Assembly (NCBI GenBank): GCA_012841375.1 | Contig: DUUV01000102.1 | Coordinates: 1 to 32,473, forward strand | DNA from: Candidatus Fermentithermobacillaceae bacterium | GTDB lineage: Bacteria; Bacillota; Sulfobacillia; Fermentithermobacillales; Fermentithermobacillaceae | DNA length: 32,473 nt | Direction: 5' to 3' | Part shown: one piece after another, positions 1 to 6,847 of the stretch | Layout: each line of letters begins with the position of its first letter | Numbering within the stretch: position 1 is the first letter of the stretch | Notes under the pieces: model-generated | The model's input: the letters and a program-made list of their open reading frames with translations, nothing else | The model's database searches: none | What the model was told of the DNA's origin: nothing | Position numbers and translations under genes: made by a program

Positions 1-300
1 CCCTTCTCCCAGACGAATGAGCAGCGCTTCCCTGTCATCCAGATCGGCGACCATGACCTTGAGCGACCGGGCGCCTCTCTTCACGGCGACCAGGAACTCA
101 AGGTCTCCGGCGACAATCTCCAGTCCCAAACCCAAACGCCGCGCAAGCACCGGTTCAGATGTCCCCCGCACCAGGTTCTGCAGGAGCTTCTTTGAGACCA
201 AATCGTTACCGCCCGGAACCATTGCCCCCGGGCGCATAGATAGCTCTTCGACCATCACCTCGGAAGGTCGGAACTTGTCCAATGTCATAACTTGAGACAT
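1..300 (-). CDS. ParB/Noc-like protein, N-terminal part (cut by window edge)
   Basis: The first 100 residues of a leftward gene are visible and the rest lies outside the window. Residues about 20-100 follow the ParB N-terminal fold, ending in EIVAGDLEFLVAVKRG, then VMVADLDDREALLIRL, which matches the ParB pattern of 'VAGERR.RAA..AG', 'VPAIVRELDD..AL' in spacing. Its place next to rsmG is where noc or parB sits in many Bacillota, so a role in chromosome segregation or nucleoid occlusion is inferred. The odd point is that the GERR motif, which contacts CTP in ParB and Noc, reads GDLE here, and the following EN box reads EG. The start is ATG at 300 or the second ATG at 288; a GGGAGG tract abuts the first, so the second may be better placed. 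Confidence 0.7.
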   Translation of the reverse strand, partial: MSQVMTLDKFRPSEVMVEELSMRPGAMVPGGNDLVSKKLLQNLVRGTSEPVLARRLGLGLEIVAGDLEFLVAVKRGARSLKVMVADLDDREALLIRLGEG

Positions 301-353
301 CCTCCCACCCCCATCGGAGAAGGTTCTCTTTTCAGGCAAACTTTTCCTGCGGG

Positions 354-1103
354 CTAGAACAGAGGTCGCGCCTTAATGGCGGACAAAGACCGGGGAAAAC
401 CTCTGGCCAAGTCACCGGTGCGTGTATAGACGGCAAGGAGACGCCGCCCCTTGCCGCCTGCAAGTACATATTCATGGACGTCGCCAAGCCAGACGCCCAA
501 CTCGGGTATCTCGGTCTTTTGCCCGATCTGCGCCGCATCTTCGGGCCCTAACCATAGAGCCACCTTGCCCTGCTGACGGCAAAAGGGAACCGACAGTTCC
601 AACGATACCCCCGGACGGGCCATGGCCCTAGTGGTCACCAGGTCGTACTTCCCAGAGTATTCCGCCTGCTTAGCCGCTTTCTCAGCCCGCCAGGGCACTA
701 TTTCCACGTCTCGTAGTCCGGCGTATTCCACGAACCCTTCAAGAAACCGGCATGCTCCCAGCCTGGAGTCAAGAAGTGCCAACTGAGCGCGGGGTCGTAA
801 GGCCTTCACCGCCAGACCGGGCCAACCGTTGCCGCTGCCTAGATCGATGGCTCTCATTCCTTCATCTGTATAAGGACAGTCAATGGCTCTCTCTATCGCA
901 AGAGAGTCGGCGATCAGCTTGACGGCAATGTCACGGACATCGGAAAATCCTACGACCCGACGGCCGGGCCAACTTTCATAGAAGTGGAACCATGCCTCCA
1001 CCGTGCCGGCAACACCCGGCCCGTGGCCAACTCCCATCTCCCCGGCCGCTTCCAGGAAAGCCTCTACTCCGGATGTCACGAAAGACCTGCCCTCGTCACC
1101 CAT
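354..1103 (-). CDS. rsmG: 16S rRNA (guanine-N7)-methyltransferase RsmG
   Basis: This 249-residue cytoplasmic enzyme methylates N7 of a guanine in the 530 loop of 16S rRNA (G527 in E. coli numbering) with S-adenosylmethionine. The SAM-binding loop is visible at residues 87-100 as DLGSGNGWPGLAVK, the RsmG form of the class I methyltransferase motif, with Trp where Phe is more usual. A second conserved stretch reads VTTRAMARP. The length is slightly above the usual 210-240 residues. The ATG start overlaps the end of mnmG by 8 bp, which indicates translational coupling in the leftward operon mnmE-mnmG-rsmG-parB-like. This neighbour order is typical of bacterial origin regions. Confidence 0.93.
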   Translation of the reverse strand: MGDEGRSFVTSGVEAFLEAAGEMGVGHGPGVAGTVEAWFHFYESWPGRRVVGFSDVRDIAVKLIADSLAIERAIDCPYTDEGMRAIDLGSGNGWPGLAVKALRPRAQLALLDSRLGACRFLEGFVEYAGLRDVEIVPWRAEKAAKQAEYSGKYDLVTTRAMARPGVSLELSVPFCRQQGKVALWLGPEDAAQIGQKTEIPELGVWLGDVHEYVLAGGKGRRLLAVYTRTGDLARGFPRSLSAIKARPLF

Positions 1104-2925
1104 CTCCGCCCTGCCCTCCCCTCGCGCCCAAATCCTTCATATATGCCAGCAAGATGAGGACGTCTGAGGGGGAAACTCCGACCTCAAGCGCTCTCCCGAT
1201 GGTGGAAGGGGCATACTTCTCCAGCTTGTCTCTGGCTTCGCGGGAGAGGCCCGGCACGTCAGCCGGAGAGAGGCGGGCCGGTATCCTTTTGGAGGAGTAA
1301 CGGCGAAGCCGCTGGGCCTCTCGCTCTTGCCGCTTGATAAAACCGCTGTACTTGGCCTCCAGCTCAACTTCCGCCTTGATGTCCTCGGGGAGCCCCGCCA
1401 AGCCCGGGAGCACCGGGGCGAAATCTTCAAGGTGGACGTCGGGCGTCCTGAGCCTATCTCGGACCTCGATTCCGTCTACCTTCGTTCCAAGAAGCTCTCT
1501 GCCTCTATCTAGCATGGTTTTCTTTTCCTGGAACACTCGCCACCTCCGGTCGCTCACCAGTCCGACCCGCCTCCCGAGAGGGGTGAGCCTTTGGTCGGCG
1601 TTATGCTGCCGGAGGAGCAATCTGTACTCACACCTGGAAGTGAGCATGCGATACGGCTCGTCGATCACGTTCGTCACCAGGTCATCGATTAGGACTCCTA
1701 TGTAGGCCTCGTGGCGTTCCAGAACCACCGGGTCGCGACCTTCCAGCGTAATGGCCGCGTTGATACCGGCAATAAGGCCCTGAGCAGCTGCTTCCTCATA
1801 TCCCGATGTACCGTTTATCTGGCCTGCGCAGTACAGGCCTTTGATGGCCACCGTCTCGAGAGACGGCTTGATCTGATTGGAGGCGATGCAGTCATACTCA
1901 ATGGCGTACCCGGGCTTTATGATCCTGGCGTCCTTCATGCCCGGCAGGCTGTGCACCATAGCGACCTGCACATCCACCGGCAGGCTCGTGGACAGTCCGA
2001 GGATATAGACCTCATGCGAGTCCCTGGACTCCATCTCCAGGAAGATCTGGTGGCGCTTCCGTTCAGCGAACCTGAACACCTTGTCCTCGATGGATGGGCA
2101 GTACCTGGGGCCGGTACCCTCTATGGTACCGTTGAACATGGGAGCGCGGTGGCGATTGGCTGAGATTATGCGGTGGGTCTCCTCGTTGGTATACGTCGAG
2201 TAGCAGGCATCATTCTGCCAGACCCGTGGTCTCGATAGGAACGAGAACGCCAGCGGGATGTCCGAACCGGTCTCGCGCCTGAGCTCTTCCCAATGTATTG
2301 AATCCCTGGCTATCCGTGGGGATGTGCCCGTCTTGAATCGTCCCAAGGATATGCCGAGCCTCTTCAGAGACTCGGATAGCCCCTTGGCCGAAGGCTCTCC
2401 CAAGGGACCCGAATCCTCTACGACGTCGCCCACAATAATCCGGCTTTCGAGGTACACGCCGGTGCAGAGGACGACTCTTGGGGCGCGGACACGGTCGCCA
2501 TTGGACAACACGATCCCCTGGACAGCCCCCTCCGACACACTCAGGTCCGTGACCATGCCCTGGCGGAGAACTACGCCCGCCCTGCTAAGGGCTTCCCTCA
2601 TGTGCCGGGCGTAGGCTCTCTTGTCCACTTGGGCCCGGAGAGACTGGACCGCCGGTCCTTTGGACGCGTTGAGCACTCGGAGCTCTACGGTAGATCCATC
2701 TACGGCAAGCGCCATCTCGCCGCCCAGCGCATCGATCTCGCTCACTATCTGGGCTTTTCCAGGACCGCCAATGGCGGGATTGCACGGCATCCCGGCTATG
2801 TTCCCGGTGTCCAGGGTCACCACACAGACCGAACGCCCAAGCCTTGACCCGGCCAGCGCGGCCTCAACCGCGGCGTGACCGCTCCCGACGACCAATATGT
2901 CAAATCTCTCGCCGCTACCTGTCAT
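1096..2925 (-). CDS. mnmG: tRNA uridine-5-carboxymethylaminomethyl modification enzyme MnmG (GidA)
   Basis: MnmG is an FAD- and NADH-dependent partner of MnmE that installs carboxymethylaminomethyl groups on U34 of certain tRNAs. The FAD dinucleotide fold is seen at residues 10-19 (ILVVGSGHAA), the family motif around Cys48 reads MPCNPAIGGPGK, and the late FAD motif reads CAGQINGTSGYEEAAAQG. I chose the ATG at 2925 because it overlaps the mnmE stop as ATGA. A TTG at 2937 would add four residues inside mnmE and is less likely. From this start the protein is 609 residues, near the family norm of 610-630. Its end overlaps rsmG. Confidence 0.95.
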   Translation of the reverse strand: MTGSGERFDILVVGSGHAAVEAALAGSRLGRSVCVVTLDTGNIAGMPCNPAIGGPGKAQIVSEIDALGGEMALAVDGSTVELRVLNASKGPAVQSLRAQVDKRAYARHMREALSRAGVVLRQGMVTDLSVSEGAVQGIVLSNGDRVRAPRVVLCTGVYLESRIIVGDVVEDSGPLGEPSAKGLSESLKRLGISLGRFKTGTSPRIARDSIHWEELRRETGSDIPLAFSFLSRPRVWQNDACYSTYTNEETHRIISANRHRAPMFNGTIEGTGPRYCPSIEDKVFRFAERKRHQIFLEMESRDSHEVYILGLSTSLPVDVQVAMVHSLPGMKDARIIKPGYAIEYDCIASNQIKPSLETVAIKGLYCAGQINGTSGYEEAAAQGLIAGINAAITLEGRDPVVLERHEAYIGVLIDDLVTNVIDEPYRMLTSRCEYRLLLRQHNADQRLTPLGRRVGLVSDRRWRVFQEKKTMLDRGRELLGTKVDGIEVRDRLRTPDVHLEDFAPVLPGLAGLPEDIKAEVELEAKYSGFIKRQEREAQRLRRYSSKRIPARLSPADVPGLSREARDKLEKYAPSTIGRALEVGVSPSDVLILLAYMKDLGARGGQGGDG

Positions 2926-4301
2926 TTCCCAACACAAAACCTCGCAAAGACCTGTTCCAGGGTCTCTTCACTGACGTCTTTCCCGGTCAGTTCCGCCAGT
3001 GCCTTAAGAGCTTCTTCCAAGCAGAGGACCACTACATCCTCGGTCCAGCCCTCGCTCCTCCTCGAGAGCGCCTCACCCAAAGAGGAAGAGGCCCTTCTCA
3101 GACAGTCAACCTGGCGGGCAGAGCCCGGAGATAGGAGTCGAGGGTCTTGGCCGCGCCGGAACCAATCCGTGACCCTCTTCTTGATCTCCTCCAGTCCAGC
3201 CCCGGTCACGGCGGAGGCCAAGACAAAGGCCCCCCCTGCCACTTCGTTCATCTCGGATTCACTCACCTTGCACGCGCCGGCATCACTCTTGCCTGCAACC
3301 AGCAGCACTCGCCTTCCCTGCTTCAGCCACTTCCCTATCCAGTCTCTGTCTTCACTCCCGAGGCCCAGGGCGCTGTCGAACACGTAGATGATGACCTCTG
3401 ACTCAGATGCCGCACGCTCTGCCCTTTCCACGCCGATGATCTCTACAACGTCGGAGGTCTGACGCAGTCCTGCGGTGTCAAGCAGTATAACCGGCAGCCC
3501 GTCCCACTCGGTCGTCTCCCTGAGCACGTCTCTCGTGGTACCGGGCACTTCGGTGACAATGGCGCGATCAGCGGCAAGGAGCGCGTTGAACAACGAGGAC
3601 TTTCCCGCGTTGGGAGGTCCCACAAGGCAGGCTTCTATCCCGCAGCTGAGAGCCAAGCCAAGTGGCGCCCTGTCGAGCAACGCCGCGATCTCTTTGTGCA
3701 CTGAAAGCACTTCTCCCATGGCGTGGGATGACACTTCGTCAACATCCTCGGGGAAGTCGGCGCTTGCCTGGAGGGCCGCAAGGGCCGAGTACAATCGCGT
3801 TTCCCATTTCCGGACCCGGGCCCCCAGCTCTCCCCTCAGCCTTCTTCCTGCCTGAGAAAGGGCGTATTCGGTGGGCGCGTTCACCACTTCCAGAACCGCT
3901 TCCGCTTCCTCAAGGGTTATCCTCCCGTTCAGGAAGGCCCTCCGGGTGAACTCGCCGGGTTCGGCATGCCTGGCTCCCGCCTCCAGCACAGAGGCGAGAA
4001 CCTTCTGGCTCACGAGGCTTCCCCCGTGACACTGCACCTCAACCAGGTCTTCGCCTGTATATGACCGGGGGCCTCGCATGACCAAGACCAATGCCTCGTC
4101 GATGGCCACCCCTTCCCGGTCCACAACTGAAGCCAGCCTCACTGTCCACGGTCTCACCGACGAGAGGGGAGCTCCCGAACGAAGTCTCAGCGTCTTCCCC
4201 GCTGCCAGGACAGCATCCGGGCCGCTCACACGCACAATCGATATGCCCCCCGTGCCGGGAGGTGTCGCTATGGCAGCGATGGTTTCCTCTTTCACGTACA
4301 T
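2922..4301 (-). CDS. mnmE: tRNA modification GTPase MnmE (TrmE)
   Basis: MnmE works with MnmG in wobble-uridine modification and uses GTP hydrolysis to drive conformational change. Counting from ATG at 4301, the N-terminal folate-binding domain starts with TIAAIATPPGTGG. The G domain has G1 GPPNAGKS at 228-235, the G2 Thr region at 254-256 and G3 DTAG at 275-278. G4 reads GKSD at 337-340, where NKxD is canonical. The C-terminal catalytic CVGK box is present at 456-459. A GGAGG sequence touches the ATG at 4301 but lies 6 nt before a GTG at 4295, which would give MKEETIAAI and fits the family start better. The stop overlaps the mnmG start by 4 bp. Confidence 0.95.
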   Translation of the reverse strand: MYVKEETIAAIATPPGTGGISIVRVSGPDAVLAAGKTLRLRSGAPLSSVRPWTVRLASVVDREGVAIDEALVLVMRGPRSYTGEDLVEVQCHGGSLVSQKVLASVLEAGARHAEPGEFTRRAFLNGRITLEEAEAVLEVVNAPTEYALSQAGRRLRGELGARVRKWETRLYSALAALQASADFPEDVDEVSSHAMGEVLSVHKEIAALLDRAPLGLALSCGIEACLVGPPNAGKSSLFNALLAADRAIVTEVPGTTRDVLRETTEWDGLPVILLDTAGLRQTSDVVEIIGVERAERAASESEVIIYVFDSALGLGSEDRDWIGKWLKQGRRVLLVAGKSDAGACKVSESEMNEVAGGAFVLASAVTGAGLEEIKKRVTDWFRRGQDPRLLSPGSARQVDCLRRASSSLGEALSRRSEGWTEDVVVLCLEEALKALAELTGKDVSEETLEQVFARFCVGK

Positions 4302-4359
4302 CCTCCGTCCAAGAACAAGAGCCCCGTTTCCGGGGCTCCAAATCTGCTGTCCGGCCGGC

Positions 4360-5007
4360 TCAGCTGCCGGGCCTCTCCGGCCCCGGGTGATCCCTCAGCG
4401 AGATGACTACTCGTCTGAAAGGCTCCTCTCCTTCGCTCTGAGTGGTAACCTCGGCGCTGTCCTGAAGCGCCAGGTGTATTATGCGGCGATCTCGCGCATC
4501 TAAAGGCTCGGTGGTGACGTTCGCGCCCATGCGGATCGCCCGCCTCGCCAGACTCCTGGCCATCTCCTCGAGCTCCCGCTCGCGTCTCTTCCTGTAGCCG
4601 GCGATATCCACCACAACTCGGAGCACTTCGCCGCCACCCTTTGAAGAAGCCAGGTTCGTGAGAAACTCCAGCGCCCTTAAGGTCTCTCCCCTGCGGCCGA
4701 TCAAGAGTCCCATGTCTCTTCCAACTATATCCAGATTCAGGGTTTCACCCCTCGGCCTTACCTCGATGGCAGCTTCGGTATTCATGCGTTCCAAGACTCC
4801 CGCCACAAAGGCTTTGGCGAGTTCAACCCTGCTTTCCTTGGCGGTAACCCTCACCCTGGCATCCTTGTTCCCTAAAAGTCCCAGGAAGCCCCGGGAAGGC
4901 TCCTCGAGTACTTCCACCCGGCAATCGCTCCTGGGGACCCCCAATTCAGCGATGGCGCTCAGAACAGCCTCGTCTACCGTACGTCCGGTCTTCTCAACGC
5001 TTTTCAC
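4360..5007 (-). CDS. jag: RNA-binding protein KhpB/Jag (Jag-N, KH and R3H domains)
   Basis: This 215-residue protein has the full Jag architecture. The Jag-N domain at 1-52 ends in RGFLGLLGNKDARV. A KH domain follows with GRRG at 104-107. The R3H domain has Arg174-x3-His178 and SEGEEPFRRVVI. KhpB proteins bind RNA and affect cell elongation or division in Gram-positive bacteria. The gene starts with GTG at 5007, preceded by AAGGAG at 9 nt, and overlaps the end of yidC by 14 bp. Sitting between yidC and mnmE is its standard location. Confidence 0.93.
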   Translation of the reverse strand: MKSVEKTGRTVDEAVLSAIAELGVPRSDCRVEVLEEPSRGFLGLLGNKDARVRVTAKESRVELAKAFVAGVLERMNTEAAIEVRPRGETLNLDIVGRDMGLLIGRRGETLRALEFLTNLASSKGGGEVLRVVVDIAGYRKRRERELEEMARSLARRAIRMGANVTTEPLDARDRRIIHLALQDSAEVTTQSEGEEPFRRVVISLRDHPGPERPGS

Positions 5008-5641
5008 TGGGTCTGGCTCCTTCCGGAGTTAACTGCGGTTGCGGCACAACGTACTTCTCTAGAAGGCCCATCAGGTTGGCGGTGATAATGTAGAGCGAGA
5101 CGCCTGCCGCGTACTTCCAACCCAAATACAGCATGAGACCCACCATAAAGATGACCATGACAGTTTGACTTTGTCCTTGCGGGCCTGCTCCCATGGTGGG
5201 TGAAAACTTGAAACTCAGGTACGTGGTAAGCCCCGCTACGACGGCCATTACCCATCCCCCGGGCGCCCCAAGGGTGAGGCCTAGGAACGTTGCTCCCTTG
5301 AGGGACTCATTGAAACCCAGTGCCTGGATCATGGCCATGAGGAGCGGCATCTGTACCGCCAACCCAATGCACGAGCTCGCCGGGTTTACCTTGTACCTGC
5401 CGTAGAGATCCATTAGCTCCATTTGAAGTCTCTCGGGATCGTTTTTGTACTTCTTCCTTATCTTGTCTTCCTCGGGCTTGATGAGATTCACCATCTGAAG
5501 CGACCGGGCCTGCATGATCGATAACGGCAGGAGAACCAGCCTAAACGCCACCGTCAGGCCTATGACGGCCAGCCCGTAACTCCCGGTGAGACCTGCGAGC
5601 CAGTCGATGATGCTGCTGAGGAACCTCACTACGTACTGCAT
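4994..5641 (-). CDS. yidC: Membrane protein insertase YidC (Oxa1 family)
   Basis: This is a polytopic insertase that helps place proteins in the cytoplasmic membrane, alone or with Sec. At 215 residues it is the short Gram-positive form, without the large periplasmic domain. The conserved groove Arg of the first core helix is Arg34 in VAFRLVLLPL. The cytoplasmic hairpin with KKYKNDPERLQMELMDLY and the motif QMPLLMAMIQAL follow. No lipobox or separate signal peptide is seen, unlike SpoIIIJ of Bacillus: the protein begins almost directly with a membrane helix. ATG at 5641 overlaps the end of yidD by 13 bp, so yidD, yidC and jag are probably co-translated. Confidence 0.93.
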   Translation of the reverse strand: MQYVVRFLSSIIDWLAGLTGSYGLAVIGLTVAFRLVLLPLSIMQARSLQMVNLIKPEEDKIRKKYKNDPERLQMELMDLYGRYKVNPASSCIGLAVQMPLLMAMIQALGFNESLKGATFLGLTLGAPGGWVMAVVAGLTTYLSFKFSPTMGAGPQGQSQTVMVIFMVGLMLYLGWKYAAGVSLYIITANLMGLLEKYVVPQPQLTPEGARPSEKR

Positions 5642-5892
5642 TCACTGACCCCCTTGGCCTCTGCAAGTCGTTTCCGCGCGGGAGGAACCGGGTCGTAACC
5701 ACCGGATGAGAAAGGATTGCAGCGCAAAACCCGCCAGGAGGCCATAAGTATACCTTTCAAAGGTCCGTGGGCGAGGACAGCCTGCCTCGCGTATTCGGAG
5801 CAAGTCGGATAGTACCGGCAACACGGTCTCTTTAGAGGCGAGATATGCACTTGGTACAACCGTATGAATGAGGCTAGAACTTTCCTGACCAT
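5629..5892 (-). CDS. yidD: Membrane protein insertion efficiency factor YidD
   Basis: YidD is a small membrane-associated protein thought to assist YidC-dependent insertion. The 87-residue sequence carries the family signature: RLYQVHISPLKRPCCRYYPT followed by CSEYA, then LRCNPFSSGGYDPVPP. An amphipathic start (MVRKVLASFIRLYQ) is typical. ATG at 5892 lies one base downstream of the rnpA stop, and the end overlaps yidC. This rnpA-yidD-yidC order is widely conserved. Confidence 0.95.
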   Translation of the reverse strand: MVRKVLASFIRLYQVHISPLKRPCCRYYPTCSEYARQAVLAHGPLKGILMASWRVLRCNPFSSGGYDPVPPARKRLAEAKGVSECST

Positions 5893-5893
5893 T

Positions 5894-6211
5894 CTAAGGA
5901 TTCATCCTTCTTACCAAGTCTCTCACGGCTTTCTCAATCTCCTCATACGTTGCCTCTCTCGCCTTCTTGCGCGCAATAAACGCAAACTGGCCTCCGCCTG
6001 TGGCGGACGGCCCCAAATGCCGGAACGCTTCCTTGACTCGACGGCGAATCTTGTTTCTCTGAGTCGCCTTGCCCAGTCGAGCCGATACGCTTACCCCCAT
6101 CTTCACAGCGTCATCCGACAAGAAGTACAGCACAAGATACCTGTTCGCTACGGAACGTCCTTGTTTGTACACTTTACTATACGATGGAGCAGGTATCCTT
6201 CCTCGCGACAA
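5894..6211 (-). CDS. rnpA: Ribonuclease P protein component
   Basis: RnpA is the protein subunit of RNase P, which trims the 5' leader of tRNA precursors. The RNA-binding signature is clear in TQRNKIRRRVKEAFR, and the start region YKQGRSVANRYLVLYF fits the family. I chose TTG at 6211 (MSRGRIPAPSYSKVY, 105 residues) because GTGAGG lies 8 nt upstream and the rpmH stop is 19 bp away. The reading frame stays open upstream to a GTG at 6289, which would give 131 residues and overlap rpmH by 59 bp. That extension has no family resemblance. The gene follows rpmH and is probably co-transcribed from the same promoter. Confidence 0.92.
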   Translation of the reverse strand: MSRGRIPAPSYSKVYKQGRSVANRYLVLYFLSDDAVKMGVSVSARLGKATQRNKIRRRVKEAFRHLGPSATGGGQFAFIARKKAREATYEEIEKAVRDLVRRMNP

Positions 6212-6230
6212 GAGGAGAGCCTCACTTTGC

Positions 6231-6365
6231 TTATGCCGACAGGCGTTTCCTGCCCTTCGTCCTGCGCCGGGCAATGATTTTCCGCCCACCGGCAGTATTC
6301 ATCCTACTCAAGAACCCGTGGGTGCGAGCTCTCTTGCGCCTCTTGGGTTGGTATGTGCGCTTCAT
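6231..6365 (-). CDS. rpmH: 50S ribosomal protein L34
   Basis: L34 is a 44-residue, highly basic protein of the large ribosomal subunit. The sequence [18 protein letters not shown] continues with [16 protein letters not shown] and KGRKRLSA, all diagnostic. ATG at 6365 is preceded by AGGAGG at 9 nt. The open frame continues upstream of this ATG, but only the part from MKRTYQP matches L34. The gene starts the leftward operon, about 45 bp below a near-consensus promoter. Confidence 0.97.
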   Translation of the reverse strand: MKRTYQPKRRKRARTHGFLSRMNTAGGRKIIARRRTKGRKRLSA

Positions 6366-6413
6366 GGAAGATATCCTCCTAGAATTCCTGGGGCTTATCA
6401 AATGGTCCGAGAG

Positions 6414-6443
6414 ATTATATCCTGGCAAGAGTTCGAGTGTCAA
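6414..6443 (-). promoter_or_regulatory. Sigma-A type promoter for rpmH-rnpA operon
   Basis: On the minus strand a perfect -35 (TTGACA, 6443-6438) and perfect -10 (TATAAT, 6419-6414) are separated by 18 bp. Transcription would start near 6407 and give a leader of about 40 nt before the rpmH ATG. Both hexamers match consensus, as suits a strongly expressed ribosomal protein operon. Confidence 0.85.
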
Positions 6444-6586
6444 CGAAACCTGCGGGCCCCGGCATCCTGAACTTGCCTGCTAACAAGCATAATTCCCCGG
6501 GCCGGCCCCGAGGAGTCGTACAACCGTTTCGATTGCCCCTTCCGTTTCACGCCTGATATAGTCTTCACGGTAAGAGGGGTTTTACG

Positions 6587-6604
6587 GCGAAATACGCATT
6601 TCGC
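6587..6604. repeat. Inverted repeat beside DnaA boxes
   Basis: GCGAAAT (6587-6593) and ATTTCGC (6598-6604) form a perfect 7-bp inverted repeat around a 4-nt loop. No T-run follows, so it is not an intrinsic terminator. Its position 19 bp before the first DnaA box suggests a protein-binding site or cruciform in the origin, but no factor can be named. Confidence 0.6.
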
Positions 6605-6622
6605 TGCGGAATTCCCGGGACT

Positions 6623-6631
6623 TTATCCACA
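6623..6631 (+). promoter_or_regulatory. DnaA box (TTATCCACA)
   Basis: This is an exact match to the consensus DnaA-binding 9-mer TTATCCACA, about 220 bp upstream of dnaA. It is paired with a reverse-oriented box 15 bp further on. Confidence 0.85.
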
Positions 6632-6645
6632 CCTGTTGATATCTT

Positions 6646-6654
6646 TGTGCATAA
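6646..6654 (-). promoter_or_regulatory. DnaA box (TTATGCACA on minus strand)
   Basis: TGTGCATAA on the plus strand reads TTATGCACA on the minus strand, one base from the strict consensus and within the usual TTATNCACA definition. With the box at 6623 it makes an inverted pair. Confidence 0.75.
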
Positions 6655-6847
6655 CCTGTGGGTTTCATATGCGTAAGCGAAGTACCATGGGATTCGCCGT
6701 CGGGTCGTTGAAGCACCCTAGCCTACGAGCACTATCGGGCTGACAAGAGTTTCATACATAGATGCATAACGCCCTTTTTTCGGCTCCGCGGCAGAGGAAA
6801 TTCTTCAGCGAAAGCGGAATCACGCATCACTAGACAAGAACGAAACG

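Larger units (their letters stand above)
6366..6847. other. rpmH-dnaA intergenic region, upstream part of the origin
   Basis: This 482-bp gap has no convincing gene. It holds the rpmH promoter at its left end, a 7-bp inverted repeat at 6587-6604, and two good DnaA boxes at 6623-6631 and 6646-6654. Both sit close together and in opposite orientation, as expected for DnaA autoregulation or the incA/incB part of a bipartite Bacillus-type origin. No strong promoter for dnaA stands out; CTGACA at 6740-6745 with a weak -10 (TGCATA) 17 bp later is the best I can find. Confidence 0.7.
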
